34,922 nucleotides of DNA from Acidobacteriota bacterium (lineage in GTDB: Bacteria; Acidobacteriota; Terriglobia; Terriglobales; Acidobacteriaceae). A model generated the notes under the pieces. That model was not told where the DNA came from. It ran no database searches and saw only the letters and a list, made by a program, of their open reading frames with translations. Position numbers and translations under genes: made by a program. The stretch lies in NCBI GenBank assembly GCA_003225455.1, contig QIAB01000067.1, forward strand, positions 1 to 34,922. Direction: 5' to 3'. Shown here in pieces: positions 24,367-33,372 of this stretch; the stretch's first letter is position 1; each line of letters starts with the position of its first letter.

Positions 24367-24842
24367 CACTTGTGCCCGTCCCCGGAGCTTACAGCTACTT
24401 ACGATGCACGAGACTTGCCACTGGTCCATAGCCCGCGGCCAGAATCCGGCAACTCTGCGATGGTATGAGACTTAGCAGCAGTTCGCAATAGAAAAGTGGA
24501 TTTCTGCTGAATTTCTTGCGTTCCACGTACTCTCATCAAAGAAAAAGAGTTAAGTGGTATCTGGGAGGGGTTCGGGGCCTTTGGTAATCAAGTCATCATT
24601 GCTTCGATGAAAGATATTTAACGGAAAATTTATTCCTTTCTGAAGAACAGCTATTCAAAGCGATTTCGCTTCGGGAACTGTCTGCCATGGCCGCTACACT
24701 CGCCGGAGTGGCACTCCGGGCGGGCTGTGTAAACTTCGCAACTACCACTCGAATCAAGCAGCGAGTATATTACCCATGCGCTTCCCCGGCGCTTGGGCCC
24801 AGTGTTGTCGTAGGACTGAAAAATCTTAAGACTGGACCTCTC
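24367..24842. other. Intergenic region between divergent PBP and HIT genes
   Basis: No convincing gene on either strand. It must hold both promoters; a TATATT at 24766-24771 on the plus strand is a candidate -10 for the HIT gene without a clear -35. The part around 24530-24660 is A/T-richer than the rest. Confidence 0.4.
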
Positions 24843-25184
24843 ATGAAAGACTGTCTGTTTTGCCGTGTTGTGAGTGGAGAAATACCCGCAAAAAAAGTCT
24901 ACGAGGACGAGCACACGTTTGCGTTTGAGGACATCAACCCGCAAGCGCCGACGCATGTGCTGATCGTCCCCAAAAAACACATTCGTGGTTTGAAAGAAGC
25001 GTCGCAGGAAGATGCGGACGCAATCGGGCGCTGCCATCTTACAGCTGCGCACATTGCCCGCCAGCGCAGCATCGAGGATGGATATCGCACGGTGTTGAAC
25101 GTTGGCGCCAAAGCCGGCCAATCAGTCTTTCACCTGCATGTGCACTTGATCGGAGGACGGAATTTACAGTGGCCGCCGGGATAG
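24843..25184 (+). CDS. HIT (histidine triad) family nucleotide-binding protein
   Basis: 113 residues, the usual HINT size. N-terminal zinc-type Cys pair C4/C7 (CLFCRVVSGEIPAK), PTHVLIVPKKHI in the middle and the triad H97-x-H99-x-H101 in SVFHLHVHLIGGR, ending QWPPG as in HinT-like purine nucleoside phosphoramidases. It hydrolyses nucleoside phosphoramidates in the cytoplasm. An in-frame extension to 24687 is rejected because family members begin at this Met. Single gene, convergent with the receiver-like gene. Confidence 0.92.
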   Translation: MKDCLFCRVVSGEIPAKKVYEDEHTFAFEDINPQAPTHVLIVPKKHIRGLKEASQEDADAIGRCHLTAAHIARQRSIEDGYRTVLNVGAKAGQSVFHLHVHLIGGRNLQWPPG

Positions 25185-25279
25185 AAAGCGGTTCCTGAAC
25201 GTCATCGGGCACAAAGACCCAGAGAAAAGGCGAACAATTAGTGACCTCCGTGACTGAATGTCCCGGCGGCCGAGGAAAC

Positions 25280-25954
25280 CTAGCTTACGCTCTCCTCTTC
25301 CGGGGCGCCGTGCCGGCGCAGCAACTGCGGAAGATTCTGAGAGAACGCCGAGCGCGGCAGCACCATGTCACATCCCACTTCGTGCGCCTTCTGCTTCAGA
25401 TCGCCCTGTACGTGGGAGAGAAATCCAATAATCGAAGTGCCTTTTTTCAGCTTGGATTTGAGCTTGGGAATCAGCGCGAGCGGCTTGGCGTTGGCGTTGT
25501 TCAGATCGAAGATGATGAGCGACGGCTTCTCATCGCCGTTCTGATTCATGCGGTCGAGCAGATCTTTTTCGGTCTTGACGAATTCAACCTTCACGTTCAG
25601 CTTGCGCGCGGTCTCCTGAATTTTCGCTAGGAAAAATAGATCGTCGACGAACGCGAAGATGCGCGAATTGGCGTCTTCCCGTTGTGGCAGCGGCTCGGGT
25701 TCCGCCTGCGCATACGATGGGGCAAAGCCGGGGCGCTGGCGTCCCGGCCGCGGTCCATTGCCGCCAAACGCCGCACGGTAACTGTGATCCATGGGGGCGG
25801 TGTAAATGCCACCATGCTGCTGGCGATCACGGCCGCTGCCATGCCCGCCACGGTTGGGTGGACGACGGCCACGCCGCCGCCTGTTTCTCCCTCCTCCATC
25901 GGAGGGTCGTCCGGGTCCTGCATTCATATTGTTCTCGTTGCACCCTGCATTCAT
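25280..25954 (-). CDS. Receiver-like protein with Arg/Gly-rich N-terminal region
   Basis: About 225 residues from MNAGCNENNMN (an ATG nine codons later is equally possible). The first 80 or so residues are disordered and very basic (GGGRNRRRRGRRPPNRGG), like RNA- or DNA-binding RGG tails. The rest looks like a CheY-type fold: RIFAFVDDLFFLAKIQE, a possible acceptor Asp in PSLIIFDLNN, and a switch residue in SIIGFLSHV. The spacing DDxxFL and lack of the usual conserved Lys suggest a degenerate receiver. No kinase is adjacent. Function unknown. Confidence 0.65.
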   Translation of the reverse strand: MNAGCNENNMNAGPGRPSDGGGRNRRRRGRRPPNRGGHGSGRDRQQHGGIYTAPMDHSYRAAFGGNGPRPGRQRPGFAPSYAQAEPEPLPQREDANSRIFAFVDDLFFLAKIQETARKLNVKVEFVKTEKDLLDRMNQNGDEKPSLIIFDLNNANAKPLALIPKLKSKLKKGTSIIGFLSHVQGDLKQKAHEVGCDMVLPRSAFSQNLPQLLRRHGAPEEESVS

Positions 25955-26250
25955 CCCGCCCGACAGGCGGAACGCGAATCTGATTTCCTTACTTGCCGCT
26001 CTCTGGATGGTGCCTTGTGCCACGCACATTCAACCTGCGCGGAAACCCCAATTCGAGTGGAATTCTCGCTTGATCTTTGTCCGTTAGGCGCCAGGAGCCA
26101 GTGGGCGCGGAGGGCCAGCTAGGGAGCATGGCCGCTGGGAACAAGAAGATGTTACCGCCCACGCGGTAAAGAACGCAAGTGCAAAGTCAAGGTAGATTTG
26201 CACAGAAGTAACTGGAGGGCGTGGGCTCACTATCGGGTGGAAGCTGCGCT

Positions 26251-27510
26251 CTACTCCGAATTCACCTGCCGTGCCCACTGCATGGCCTGCCAGTAAACTT
26301 CCGCCACTTCACTTTCACTGAGGCGCATTGATCGGGTGAGATGGCCCGTGTCCTGCCACTCGCCGGATTCCCGCGCCAGCATCAGTTGATAGAGCGGTCG
26401 CAGCGGGCTGGCAGCGCCTGATAACACCGCCTTGGTCTCCTGATCCAGCGGAACATTGTCGAGTACTTCGGGCATAGAGATTTCCAGGATCGCGTCCATC
26501 AGCGAGAGCAGGCCCATGAGGAACAGATCGGAGGAACCGTGGGGAACCTTGCCCGCCAGCAACTCGCAGAAACGCGCCCGCACCAGCGCAGAAAGCACGA
26601 GTTCGCTCGATTTGCCTTGACCGGCGCCGAGGGTGGCAATCAGGCGCACCCAGCGGCGCACTTCACGCTCACCGAGAATAGAGAGGGCGTGCCGTACCGA
26701 ATGAATCTCGCTGGGAAATCCGAAAACCGCGGAATTTAAATATCGCAGCAGACGATAGCAAATTGATGCCTCGCTTTTAATCACACCTTCGATTTCCCGC
26801 GAATCCAATTCCGGCTTAGAGACGGCCTGTAGCATGCGCAAATAATTAATGCGATTGGCGGGAATGTCCCGCGCCGTCATCAATTCTGGGCGGCGGAAAA
26901 AATATCCCTGAAAGTACACAAATCCTGCTTTGCGCGCTTCCAGGAACTCCTGCCGAGTTTCGACTTTTTCGGCCAGTAACCGGGAACGCCAGGGCCCATA
27001 ACGTTTAATCATGGCAGCCTGTTCCGCGACCGGAACCTGGCGGATGTCCACCTTGATAATGTCCGCAAATTCGGTCAGAGACTCACGTGCGTCATTCGGC
27101 ATGAAATCATCGAGAGCAATCATGAACCCAGCTTCCTTCAGCCGGGCACACGCCGCCTTCACCAGGTCATCCCCAGGAACGCTCTCTAAGATTTCGGCAA
27201 CCGCTTGATTCGGAGGCAGCAGCGTCATGTAGTCCTTGAGCAGCACTTCCCGCGTGCAGTTGATGAACGCCCGCTGGCCACCGCAGAGAACATCCAGCCC
27301 CAGGAGGATGGAACTGTCCAGGGTGTTGCGCGAGGCTGCGTCTGGGTCCGTCGCACGAAAGTAATCTTCCACGCCATCCCGGAAAAGCAATTCGTAGCCG
27401 AAGACCTTCTCTTCTTTCGTGAGGATCGGCTGGCGAGCAACAAAACGGGTATGAGGAGAAACCGGTGGCTTGGCTTCTCCACGGGCTTGGGCAGAGGATA
27501 ATGGGTCCAC
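26251..27510 (-). CDS. EAL-HDOD signalling protein (YuxH type)
   Basis: 419 residues. The N-terminal half is an EAL-like domain beginning FVARQPILTKEEKVFGYELL, in which the motif reads ELLFR instead of EAL; other parts are LDDFMPND, IIKVDIRQV and AEKVETRQEF. The C-terminal half is HDOD (ISKSE-type segment IKSEASICYRLLRYLNSA, then RHALSILGEREVRRWVRL). Such proteins bind or sense cyclic-di-GMP and often control motility or biofilm; catalytic activity is doubtful given the degenerate EAL. It is upstream of the receiver-like gene on the same strand (about 300-base gap). 26030-26250 holds no gene. Confidence 0.88.
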   Translation of the reverse strand: MDPLSSAQARGEAKPPVSPHTRFVARQPILTKEEKVFGYELLFRDGVEDYFRATDPDAASRNTLDSSILLGLDVLCGGQRAFINCTREVLLKDYMTLLPPNQAVAEILESVPGDDLVKAACARLKEAGFMIALDDFMPNDARESLTEFADIIKVDIRQVPVAEQAAMIKRYGPWRSRLLAEKVETRQEFLEARKAGFVYFQGYFFRRPELMTARDIPANRINYLRMLQAVSKPELDSREIEGVIKSEASICYRLLRYLNSAVFGFPSEIHSVRHALSILGEREVRRWVRLIATLGAGQGKSSELVLSALVRARFCELLAGKVPHGSSDLFLMGLLSLMDAILEISMPEVLDNVPLDQETKAVLSGAASPLRPLYQLMLARESGEWQDTGHLTRSMRLSESEVAEVYWQAMQWARQVNSE

Positions 27511-27596
27511 GGTTGATCTATCGGCAGGCGAGCGGGAAAGGTTACTGTTGACTTAAGGACTTTTCGGGCAAGCAGACAAGCGAATCCGTCGGATTT

Positions 27597-28331
27597 CTAG
27601 CGGGGACTGTTCAACTGCTGCAATTTTGCCGAGGCCATCTGCGCGGCGTCGCTGGAGGGATTTTCCTTCTGAATCTGCTCGTAAATGTGCTTGGCTTCCA
27701 GCGGCTGCTGGCTGGCCTGATACGTTTCCGCCAATTCTAATTGCGCGGCGACTTTGCCTACGGTGCGGGTGGGTTTTTCAGCTAGTCTTTTGTATAACTC
27801 GATCGCATCTTTATTTCGATTCGTATTGCGGTAAACCGAAGCCAGGGCAAATTTGGCCAGCGCAGCAAAGTCTGCATTGCGGGAATCGGCAACGCTCTTA
27901 AGCTCGCGCTCCGACGCAGCATAGTCGCCGAGCTGCGATGAAGTCAGGCCGAGAAAATAGCGCGCGATCTCTCCCGAGCGCGTATGCGGATACTTGCTGA
28001 CGATTTCCTGAAACTGCTTATGCGCCGCGGTGGCGCGTTCTTTGCTGGAAGCAAAGCTGGGTTCATCCGGCTGGGCCGGCATACCAGCGGGACGAACGGG
28101 AGTGTCCAGGGTCCGCACTGCCTGGCTGAGCTCTACGCTGGCTTTCTCATCCTGCTGACTGATGTGGTACCAGCCGCCAAGCAGCGCTGCGACTGCGACG
28201 AGCAAAACGATCGCTCCGACGAGCAGCTTCGACTGATGTTCGACCGTCCAATGGACGGTTTTTTCGGCGACATCGATTGTGGCCCTGCTGAATCGGTCCT
28301 GTTTCAGTTGATGACGGGTTTCTGCGCGCAC
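27597..28331 (-). CDS. Tetratricopeptide-repeat membrane protein, YfgM-like
   Basis: 244 residues. A short cytosolic N-terminus is followed by one membrane helix (LLVGAIVLLVAVAALLGGWY, about residues 35-54), then helical TPR-like repeats (for example SEIARYFLG-type GEIARYFLGLTSSQLGDY and AAQLELAETYQASQQPLEAK). This matches the TPR_21/YfgM group, which associates with the Sec translocon and periplasmic chaperones. The start is GTG at 28331 with AGGGGAG just upstream. A 7-base tandem repeat lies 15 bases before the start. Partner proteins are not seen nearby. Confidence 0.8.
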   Translation of the reverse strand: MRAETRHQLKQDRFSRATIDVAEKTVHWTVEHQSKLLVGAIVLLVAVAALLGGWYHISQQDEKASVELSQAVRTLDTPVRPAGMPAQPDEPSFASSKERATAAHKQFQEIVSKYPHTRSGEIARYFLGLTSSQLGDYAASERELKSVADSRNADFAALAKFALASVYRNTNRNKDAIELYKRLAEKPTRTVGKVAAQLELAETYQASQQPLEAKHIYEQIQKENPSSDAAQMASAKLQQLNSPR

Positions 28332-28345
28332 GAACTCCCCTTCGG

Positions 28346-28380
28346 GTTAGTCGTTAGTCGTCAGTCGTCGGTCGTCGGTC
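28346..28380. repeat. Five tandem copies of a 7-base unit
   Basis: GTTAGTC, GTTAGTC, GTCAGTC, GTCGGTC, GTCGGTC in a row, a consensus of GTYRGTC. It sits directly upstream of the ribosome site of the TPR gene. The gradual change from the first to the last copy suggests stepwise slippage. Confidence 0.85.
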
Positions 28381-28703
28381 CTTAGCAAGTCTTCGGGCCG
28401 GGAAATGGGCTGACGCCTGGACTAATTGTGGGCTGACAATCATTCAGTCTAACAGGCAAAAATCAGCATCGTCAAAACTCAGACCGTTCTGGCGTCCTCG
28501 TCCGCGTGGCAGAAATGGTGGAGTGCAAGATGTGCGCGGTAGAAAAACCGGGGCTCAGCGCGATGCATTGAAGAGGCTGAATGGAGCAGAACGCGAAGCC
28601 CCGGTGGCACGCAGTTCTTTTAACATGGATGCGAAGATTCTGGGTGCAATTTTCCATCTTGTTCGGATTTCAGAACAACGGCAGATCGAGAGCGAAGCGG
28701 GTT
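28381..28703. other. Noncoding stretch between pabA/trpG and the TPR gene
   Basis: I see no gene, tRNA or clear terminator on either strand. Both neighbours are on the minus strand, so it should hold the promoter of the TPR gene. Confidence 0.4.
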
Positions 28704-29279
28704 CTACATCGCGAGGAAATTGGCGACCAGTTTCTTGCCGTGATTGGTTAACACGCTTTCAGGATGAAACTGCACGCCCTCTACCTGGAATTTGCGGTGG
28801 CGCAGACCCATGATGACTCGCGTGCCGTCGCGTTCGGTCGTCCAGGCACTCACTTCCAACTCGGCTGGCAGGTTTTCCTCCTCGACAATCAACGAGTGAT
28901 AGCGGGTAGCTGTCATCGGGGAAGAGAGCTCGCGGAAGATGGTTTTGCCGTCGTGCTGCACTTGGCTGGTTTTACCGTGCATCAGATGCTTCGCGCGGCT
29001 GATCCGGCCGCCGAAGGCCGCTCCGATGGCCTGATGTCCAAGACAAACGCCGAGCACAGGAATTCTGCCAGCAAAATGGCGGATTAGCTCGATACTAATG
29101 CCTGCTTCATTGGGAGTACAGGGTCCTGGAGAGAGGACGATGCGCTCCGGTTTCATGGCTTCTACGTCGGTGACGGTTATCTGGTCATTGCGGCGAACTA
29201 CGACCTCTGCCCCCAATTCGCCCAGATATTGGACGAGGTTGTAGGTGAAGGAATCGTAGTTGTCGAGGACGAAGATCAT
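28704..29279 (-). CDS. trpG: Glutamine amidotransferase, anthranilate/aminodeoxychorismate synthase component II
   Basis: 191 residues, class I glutamine amidotransferase. Signatures are [20 protein letters not shown] at the start, [16 protein letters not shown] (oxyanion region), the nucleophile Cys in [17 protein letters not shown] (near residue 79), and His-x-Glu in [14 protein letters not shown]. It supplies ammonia to TrpE or PabB; the two roles cannot be separated from sequence and one protein often serves both. No trpE/pabB is adjacent. Length and start are standard. Confidence 0.9.
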   Translation of the reverse strand: MIFVLDNYDSFTYNLVQYLGELGAEVVVRRNDQITVTDVEAMKPERIVLSPGPCTPNEAGISIELIRHFAGRIPVLGVCLGHQAIGAAFGGRISRAKHLMHGKTSQVQHDGKTIFRELSSPMTATRYHSLIVEEENLPAELEVSAWTTERDGTRVIMGLRHRKFQVEGVQFHPESVLTNHGKKLVANFLAM

Positions 29280-29424
29280 CGCTCAGGCCCAGTAGAACAA
29301 GGTACATCATAAAGGCTGGCCGGGTTGCCCTGCACGAGGACCGCCGAAGGTCCCGTTTCTTTGACAGAGACCTGAAAAAACAAGGTTTGTCTTGACACAC
29401 TGGACGCAAAAGGCCATTCTTACA

Positions 29425-29442
29425 GGGCTTTTTTCGGAGCCC
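29425..29442 (+). promoter_or_regulatory. Small hairpin covering the ribosome site of the PilZ gene
   Basis: GGGCT (29425-29429) pairs with AGCCC (29438-29442). The likely Shine-Dalgarno GGAG (29436-29439) is partly in the stem, five bases before the ATG. A TTGACA at 29392-29397 could be the -35 of this gene; the -10 is weak. Confidence 0.35.
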
Positions 29443-29444
29443 CC

Positions 29445-29774
29445 ATGGCCGAGACCGGACAGGAAAAGCGGGCGACGCGGCGATTTGCGCTGCGGCTGCC
29501 TGTTTCTGTTACATACAACGAAAATGGATCGCAGGAAAAAACCGCCCAAACCCGCGACGTAAGCGCGCGTGGCATTTGCTTTTATTTGGATTCTGCCATT
29601 ACCGCCGGATCGTCAATCGAATTTACGCTTACCCTCCCACCTGAGATTACCTTGACCGAAAGCATCCGTGTGCGTTGTAAGGGCAAGGTCGTGCGCGTGG
29701 ACAATGGTGCAGTTGAAGGCAAGGTTGCCGTCGCTGCTGTGATCGACGAGTACGAATTCCTCTCTGAAGCCTGA
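29445..29774 (+). CDS. PilZ domain protein
   Basis: 109 residues forming essentially one PilZ domain. The c-di-GMP binding signatures are present: an Arg-rich RATRRFALRLPVSV near the N-terminus (RxxxR) and TRDVSARGICFYL (D/N-x-S-x-x-G). The C-terminal strand part is VRCKGKVVRVDNG. It probably acts as a small cyclic-di-GMP receptor. Another c-di-GMP-type protein (EAL-HDOD) is encoded 2 kb away, but there is no sign of an operon. Confidence 0.88.
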   Translation: MAETGQEKRATRRFALRLPVSVTYNENGSQEKTAQTRDVSARGICFYLDSAITAGSSIEFTLTLPPEITLTESIRVRCKGKVVRVDNGAVEGKVAVAAVIDEYEFLSEA

Positions 29775-29859
29775 CGTTTCCAGCCTTCGTTGTGCTCGAT
29801 CTGGCGTGGTTCGACGCAATCATTGTCTTTTCGTGTAAATTTAGGTAGCAGGAACTCTC

Positions 29860-30666
29860 TTGTCGTCGCCGCCGAACCCGTGGGTCGAGCCATCTCCACC
29901 GCCTGAGCCGTTCCCCTCGGCTCCCGTTCCAATTGCGGAGAGTCCATCGTGGACAGGCTGGGACGTGCTGCGTATCGCATTCGCCACAATGGGCTCAATC
30001 GTCGCCTTCCTTCTGCTGGTTGCGTATATGGCACATCGGCTGCTATATCCCGCACTGCCCCTCGCCGAGGTAAGTAAGTACCCGTTGGTTACGGTTATCG
30101 CGCAGTTTCTAGCGTATCTGGTTGTGTTCGCGTACATGATTTCGCTCCTCGAACGTAAGCGCGGCGCAAGCTTTTGGCATGCGATTCACTGGAATTGGCC
30201 GCGGAACTGGCCGGCATACGTAATGGGCGGCGTGGTCCTGGCGTTCGGCCTGCAAGCCTTCGCTCATTTTCTCCCTATGCCTAAGGAACTGCCCATAGAT
30301 CGTTTCTTTCAGACGCCCGCCGAGGCATGGATGTTGTCGCTATTCGGCGCCACCTTTGCGCCTCTGATTGAAGAGCTCTTTTTTCGCGGATTTCTTTATC
30401 CGGTGCTGGCCCGGCGGTTGGGGCTTTTTGTCGGGGTTCTTCTGACGGCGGCGGGATTTGGCCTGATCCACTCTCCACAGCTGGGGCGCGCCTGGGCGCC
30501 CGTTTTGGTGGTGTTCCTCGTCGGATTGGCCCTGACGATTACGCGGGCGGTGACAAACTCTGTAGCGACCGGAGTCATCATGCACACCACGTATAACGCG
30601 ACCCTATCCGTTTTGATCTTTGCGGCGACCGGCGGCTTCCGGCACTTTGAAAAGTTGACGCAGTAA
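29860..30666 (+). CDS. CPBP-family intramembrane glutamic protease (CAAX protease-like)
   Basis: 268 residues starting at TTG (AGGA six bases upstream). A Pro-rich N-terminal tail is followed by about seven hydrophobic segments. The catalytic motifs are EELFFRGFLYPVLARR (E-E-x-x-x-R) and the His in FGLIHSPQLG, with a late H in GVIMHTTYNA. These are the Abi/CPBP (Rce1-like) motifs. Bacterial members can process or protect peptides, for example bacteriocin immunity, but the substrate cannot be told. No bacteriocin or Rce1 substrate gene is adjacent. Confidence 0.88.
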   Translation: MSSPPNPWVEPSPPPEPFPSAPVPIAESPSWTGWDVLRIAFATMGSIVAFLLLVAYMAHRLLYPALPLAEVSKYPLVTVIAQFLAYLVVFAYMISLLERKRGASFWHAIHWNWPRNWPAYVMGGVVLAFGLQAFAHFLPMPKELPIDRFFQTPAEAWMLSLFGATFAPLIEELFFRGFLYPVLARRLGLFVGVLLTAAGFGLIHSPQLGRAWAPVLVVFLVGLALTITRAVTNSVATGVIMHTTYNATLSVLIFAATGGFRHFEKLTQ

Positions 30667-30678
30667 GGGTTGCAAGCT

Positions 30679-30720
30679 GGTCAGGCGGGACGCCTGACCG
30701 ACAGCCGGCAAGATGCCGGC
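30679..30720. repeat. Two adjacent hairpins in the intergenic region
   Basis: GGTCAGGCG/CGCCTGACC (30679-30687 with 30691-30699) and GCCGGCA/TGCCGGC (30704-30710 with 30714-30720). No T-tract follows. The pair looks like one of the short dispersed palindromic units of acidobacterial genomes. Confidence 0.65.
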
Positions 30721-30798
30721 GCTACAGCCTCGCCGATCTGTTCTGCTCCGCGATTCATGCCCAGTCACTAATGTGCTGTCATGTTATCTTGGAATTTC

Positions 30799-31467
30799 AT
30801 GACTGCCGCGCGACAGGAACTGCTGCGGCTGCTGGCGTCCAAGTCATTCCGATTGGGGGATTTCAAACTCTCATCGGGCGCCAGCAGCGACTATTACGTG
30901 GACTGTCGCACCACTACACTTGATGGCAAAGGCGCGCGCCTGACAGGGCAGGTTTTTCTGGAAGAGATTCGAGCGCAAGGGTGGAAGCCACAAGCCATCG
31001 GCGGACTTACCCTGGGTGCTGACCCCATTGTGACGGCGGTATCGGTCACCAGCGGCGAGGTGGACGGATTTTTGGTCCGTAAGGCGGAGAAGCAGCACGG
31101 TACGGGACAACGAATTGAGGGCTTCCGGGAAAAAGGGGCACGGGTCGTAATCGTAGATGATGTTTGTACCACGGGAGCTTCTACGGTTCAGGCGATTGAA
31201 GCCGCCCGAGATTTCGGTTTCGAGATTGTCGGCGTGATGTGCCTGGTTGAGCGCCAAGAAGCACGCGGACGAGCGAGCGTGGAGAAGGCGTCGGCACCGG
31301 CCCGTTTTGTTGCAATCTTTAACGCGGACGAAGTGCGGCAAGAGCATGCATTACAGAACGACGAAACCTCACCGTCTGTTCTCGCCGTGGGTGCAGGATG
31401 CGAAATTTGCGGACGTCCGGCGATCATGAATCGCCCCCGGGTCCGCTGCGAAGAGCACAGAGTATGA
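30799..31467 (+). CDS. pyrE: Orotate phosphoribosyltransferase
   Basis: About 222 residues. It makes orotidine 5'-phosphate from orotate and PRPP in pyrimidine synthesis. It shows the LSSGASSDYYVDCRTTTLDG segment near the start and the PRPP site VVIVDDVCTTGAST. The start MTAARQELLRLLASKSF at 30799 fits the family; ATG at 30781 is possible. Unlike most OPRTases it has an extra tail with C-E-I-C and C-E-E-H (CEICGRPAIMNRPRVRCEEH), a possible zinc knuckle. It heads a plus-strand run with mtnA and the dienelactone hydrolase. No other pyr gene is here. Confidence 0.9.
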   Translation: MTAARQELLRLLASKSFRLGDFKLSSGASSDYYVDCRTTTLDGKGARLTGQVFLEEIRAQGWKPQAIGGLTLGADPIVTAVSVTSGEVDGFLVRKAEKQHGTGQRIEGFREKGARVVIVDDVCTTGASTVQAIEAARDFGFEIVGVMCLVERQEARGRASVEKASAPARFVAIFNADEVRQEHALQNDETSPSVLAVGAGCEICGRPAIMNRPRVRCEEHRV

Positions 31468-31555
31468 GTGAGTCAGTGAATCGTTGAGACATTTTGTCAC
31501 TGAATATCGAGCTCCCAATCGCTCAGTGACTCAATTCCTCAACGAATCAATTCTT

Positions 31556-32611
31556 ATGGTTCAAACACTTCAATGGACCGATTCCGGCGTGCGCTTTATC
31601 GACCAGACCAAGCTGCCGACTGAAGAGGCTTATGTCACCTGCAAGACTTATCAGCAAGTTGCGGATGCGATCCGCAACATGGTAGTGCGTGGCGCGCCCG
31701 CCATTGGAGTTGCGGCCGCGATGGGAATCGCTCTTGGAATCAAGAACTCCAAGGCGGAAACCGTTGGCGAGTTGAAGCCGGAGTTCGACAAAATCTGCGA
31801 TGCGATTGGCAACACCCGGCCCACGGCGGTCAATTTATTCTGGGCGATTCGCCGCATGCGCGAGAAATTTGAGCAGCTCAGAGTCAGGCCGCTGCCTCAA
31901 CTGAAGCAGGCGCTGATCGAAGAGGCGCAGCGCATGCATGCCGAAGATATTGCCGGCAACCAGGCGATGGGCCGGCACGGCGCCACGCTTATGCCCGCGA
32001 GTGGCGGCGTGCTCACGCACTGCAATGCCGGCGCCCTGGCAACTTGTGGCTACGGCACGGCGTTAGGGGTGATTCGTGCGGCGGTCGAGCAAGGAAAAAA
32101 ACTTCACGTCTACGCCGACGAGACTCGCCCTTTTCTGCAAGGCTCGCGGCTGACGGCTTGGGAGCTAATGAAAGATGGCATTCCGACCACGGTTATTTCC
32201 GACAACATGGCTGGCGCCATGATGAAGCAGGGGAAGATTGGCGCGATCGTGGTCGGGGCTGATCGCATCGCGGCTAATGGCGATGTCGCCAACAAAATCG
32301 GGACGTACACGCTCGCTGTGTTGGCGAAGGAACACGGCATCCCGTTCTATGTAGCGGCGCCGTTTTCCACGGTCGATCTGGATACTCTCGATGGCAACAG
32401 CATTCCCATCGAGCAGCGAAATCCGCGCGAAGTGACCCACATTGCAGGCAAGCAGATGGTCCCTGATGGAACTGAGGTGGAAAATCCTGCGTTCGACGTG
32501 ACACCTGCAAAATATGTCAGCGCCATCGTCACAGAAAAAGGAATTGCGCGCGCGCCCTATGGGGAATCGCTACGGAAGCTTTCAGAGGACGTAGCGGTGC
32601 TGCAGCGATAA
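31556..32611 (+). CDS. mtnA: S-methyl-5-thioribose-1-phosphate isomerase
   Basis: About 351 residues, member of the eIF2B-related isomerases of the methionine salvage pathway. Key parts are [19 protein letters not shown] (about 43-61), the catalytic Cys in [17 protein letters not shown] and the catalytic Asp in [22 protein letters not shown] at 31556 is preferred over the ATG at 31484, which would add a non-conserved head. The 90 bases before it contain several TGAATCA/CTCAGTGA-like words. Other mtn genes are not in view, so the pathway role is from family knowledge. Confidence 0.92.
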   Translation: MVQTLQWTDSGVRFIDQTKLPTEEAYVTCKTYQQVADAIRNMVVRGAPAIGVAAAMGIALGIKNSKAETVGELKPEFDKICDAIGNTRPTAVNLFWAIRRMREKFEQLRVRPLPQLKQALIEEAQRMHAEDIAGNQAMGRHGATLMPASGGVLTHCNAGALATCGYGTALGVIRAAVEQGKKLHVYADETRPFLQGSRLTAWELMKDGIPTTVISDNMAGAMMKQGKIGAIVVGADRIAANGDVANKIGTYTLAVLAKEHGIPFYVAAPFSTVDLDTLDGNSIPIEQRNPREVTHIAGKQMVPDGTEVENPAFDVTPAKYVSAIVTEKGIARAPYGESLRKLSEDVAVLQR

Positions 32612-32647
32612 GGCAACAACGGCCGGATTCGTACGAGGACCAACTCT

Positions 32648-33331
32648 TTGGCCTACCTTGTCACCCAATCTCGAGTCAGCTTCAAATCGGGCGGAAAAAA
32701 AGTCGGCCTGGATTGTTTCCTCCCCTCTGCCAACGGAAATAAATTTCCCGCCATCATCGGGCTGCACGGTTCGGGAGGGGGTCATGCCAGCATGTTCAGC
32801 CCAGCGGACCTGTTGGCAGCAAACGGATTCGCCGTGTACGTGCTGCATTATTTCGACCGCACCGGCACTGCCGAAGCTGATCGCGAAACCATCTTTCGCC
32901 ATTTCCCATTGTGGATGAAGACGCTGTGGGATTCGGTAAGCTTTGTGGCTGGACAGCCCCAGGTCGATCCCGAACGAATCGGATTGCTGGGATTTTCTCT
33001 AGGTGCGTATATTTCCCTTTCTAATGCTGCGATTGACTCGCGCATTCAGGCGGTGGTCGAATTTTTTGGAGGCTTGCCTAAAGAGGTGAAGTTTTTCACG
33101 CGACGGCTCTGCCCAGTGCTCATCCTCCATGGTGAAGCCGACCCGACCGTTCCCGTGGAAGAGGCTTATCATTTGCAGCAAGTTCTAGAAAAAAAGCAGA
33201 TCCCTTACGAAATGCAGATTTATCCGGAAACCGGGCACAGCTTCGAAGGAGCGATCTGGCAGGATGCGGAAATGCGAACGCTGGAATTTCTTAAGAAATA
33301 CCTGGCAGCTAATTGCCGGAACTTTCGCTAA
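32648..33331 (+). CDS. Dienelactone hydrolase family protein
   Basis: 227 residues. Alpha/beta hydrolase with oxyanion motif IIGLHGSGGGHASMF, nucleophile elbow GLLGFSLGAYISLS, acid in LILHGEADPTVPVEEAY and catalytic His in PETGHSFEGAIW. Whereas classic dienelactone hydrolases use Cys, the nucleophile here is Ser, so it is more likely a general esterase or peptidase-like hydrolase. The start is TTG at 32648 without a strong ribosome site. It follows mtnA by 36 bases and may be co-transcribed. Confidence 0.85.
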   Translation: MAYLVTQSRVSFKSGGKKVGLDCFLPSANGNKFPAIIGLHGSGGGHASMFSPADLLAANGFAVYVLHYFDRTGTAEADRETIFRHFPLWMKTLWDSVSFVAGQPQVDPERIGLLGFSLGAYISLSNAAIDSRIQAVVEFFGGLPKEVKFFTRRLCPVLILHGEADPTVPVEEAYHLQQVLEKKQIPYEMQIYPETGHSFEGAIWQDAEMRTLEFLKKYLAANCRNFR

Positions 33332-33372
33332 CCAAGTGTCGTACTTGATAATTAAAGTCGCGAGAAACTCCG

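Noticed and set aside
24687-24842. Longer start for the HIT gene
   Set aside because: The extra residues are low-quality sequence and HIT proteins begin at the Met before the C-x-x-C pair.
31468-31555. Structured leader or riboswitch upstream of mtnA
   Set aside because: The TGAATCA/CTCAGTGA words are repeated but in an order that does not form one good stem, and no terminator or SAM-type motif is visible.
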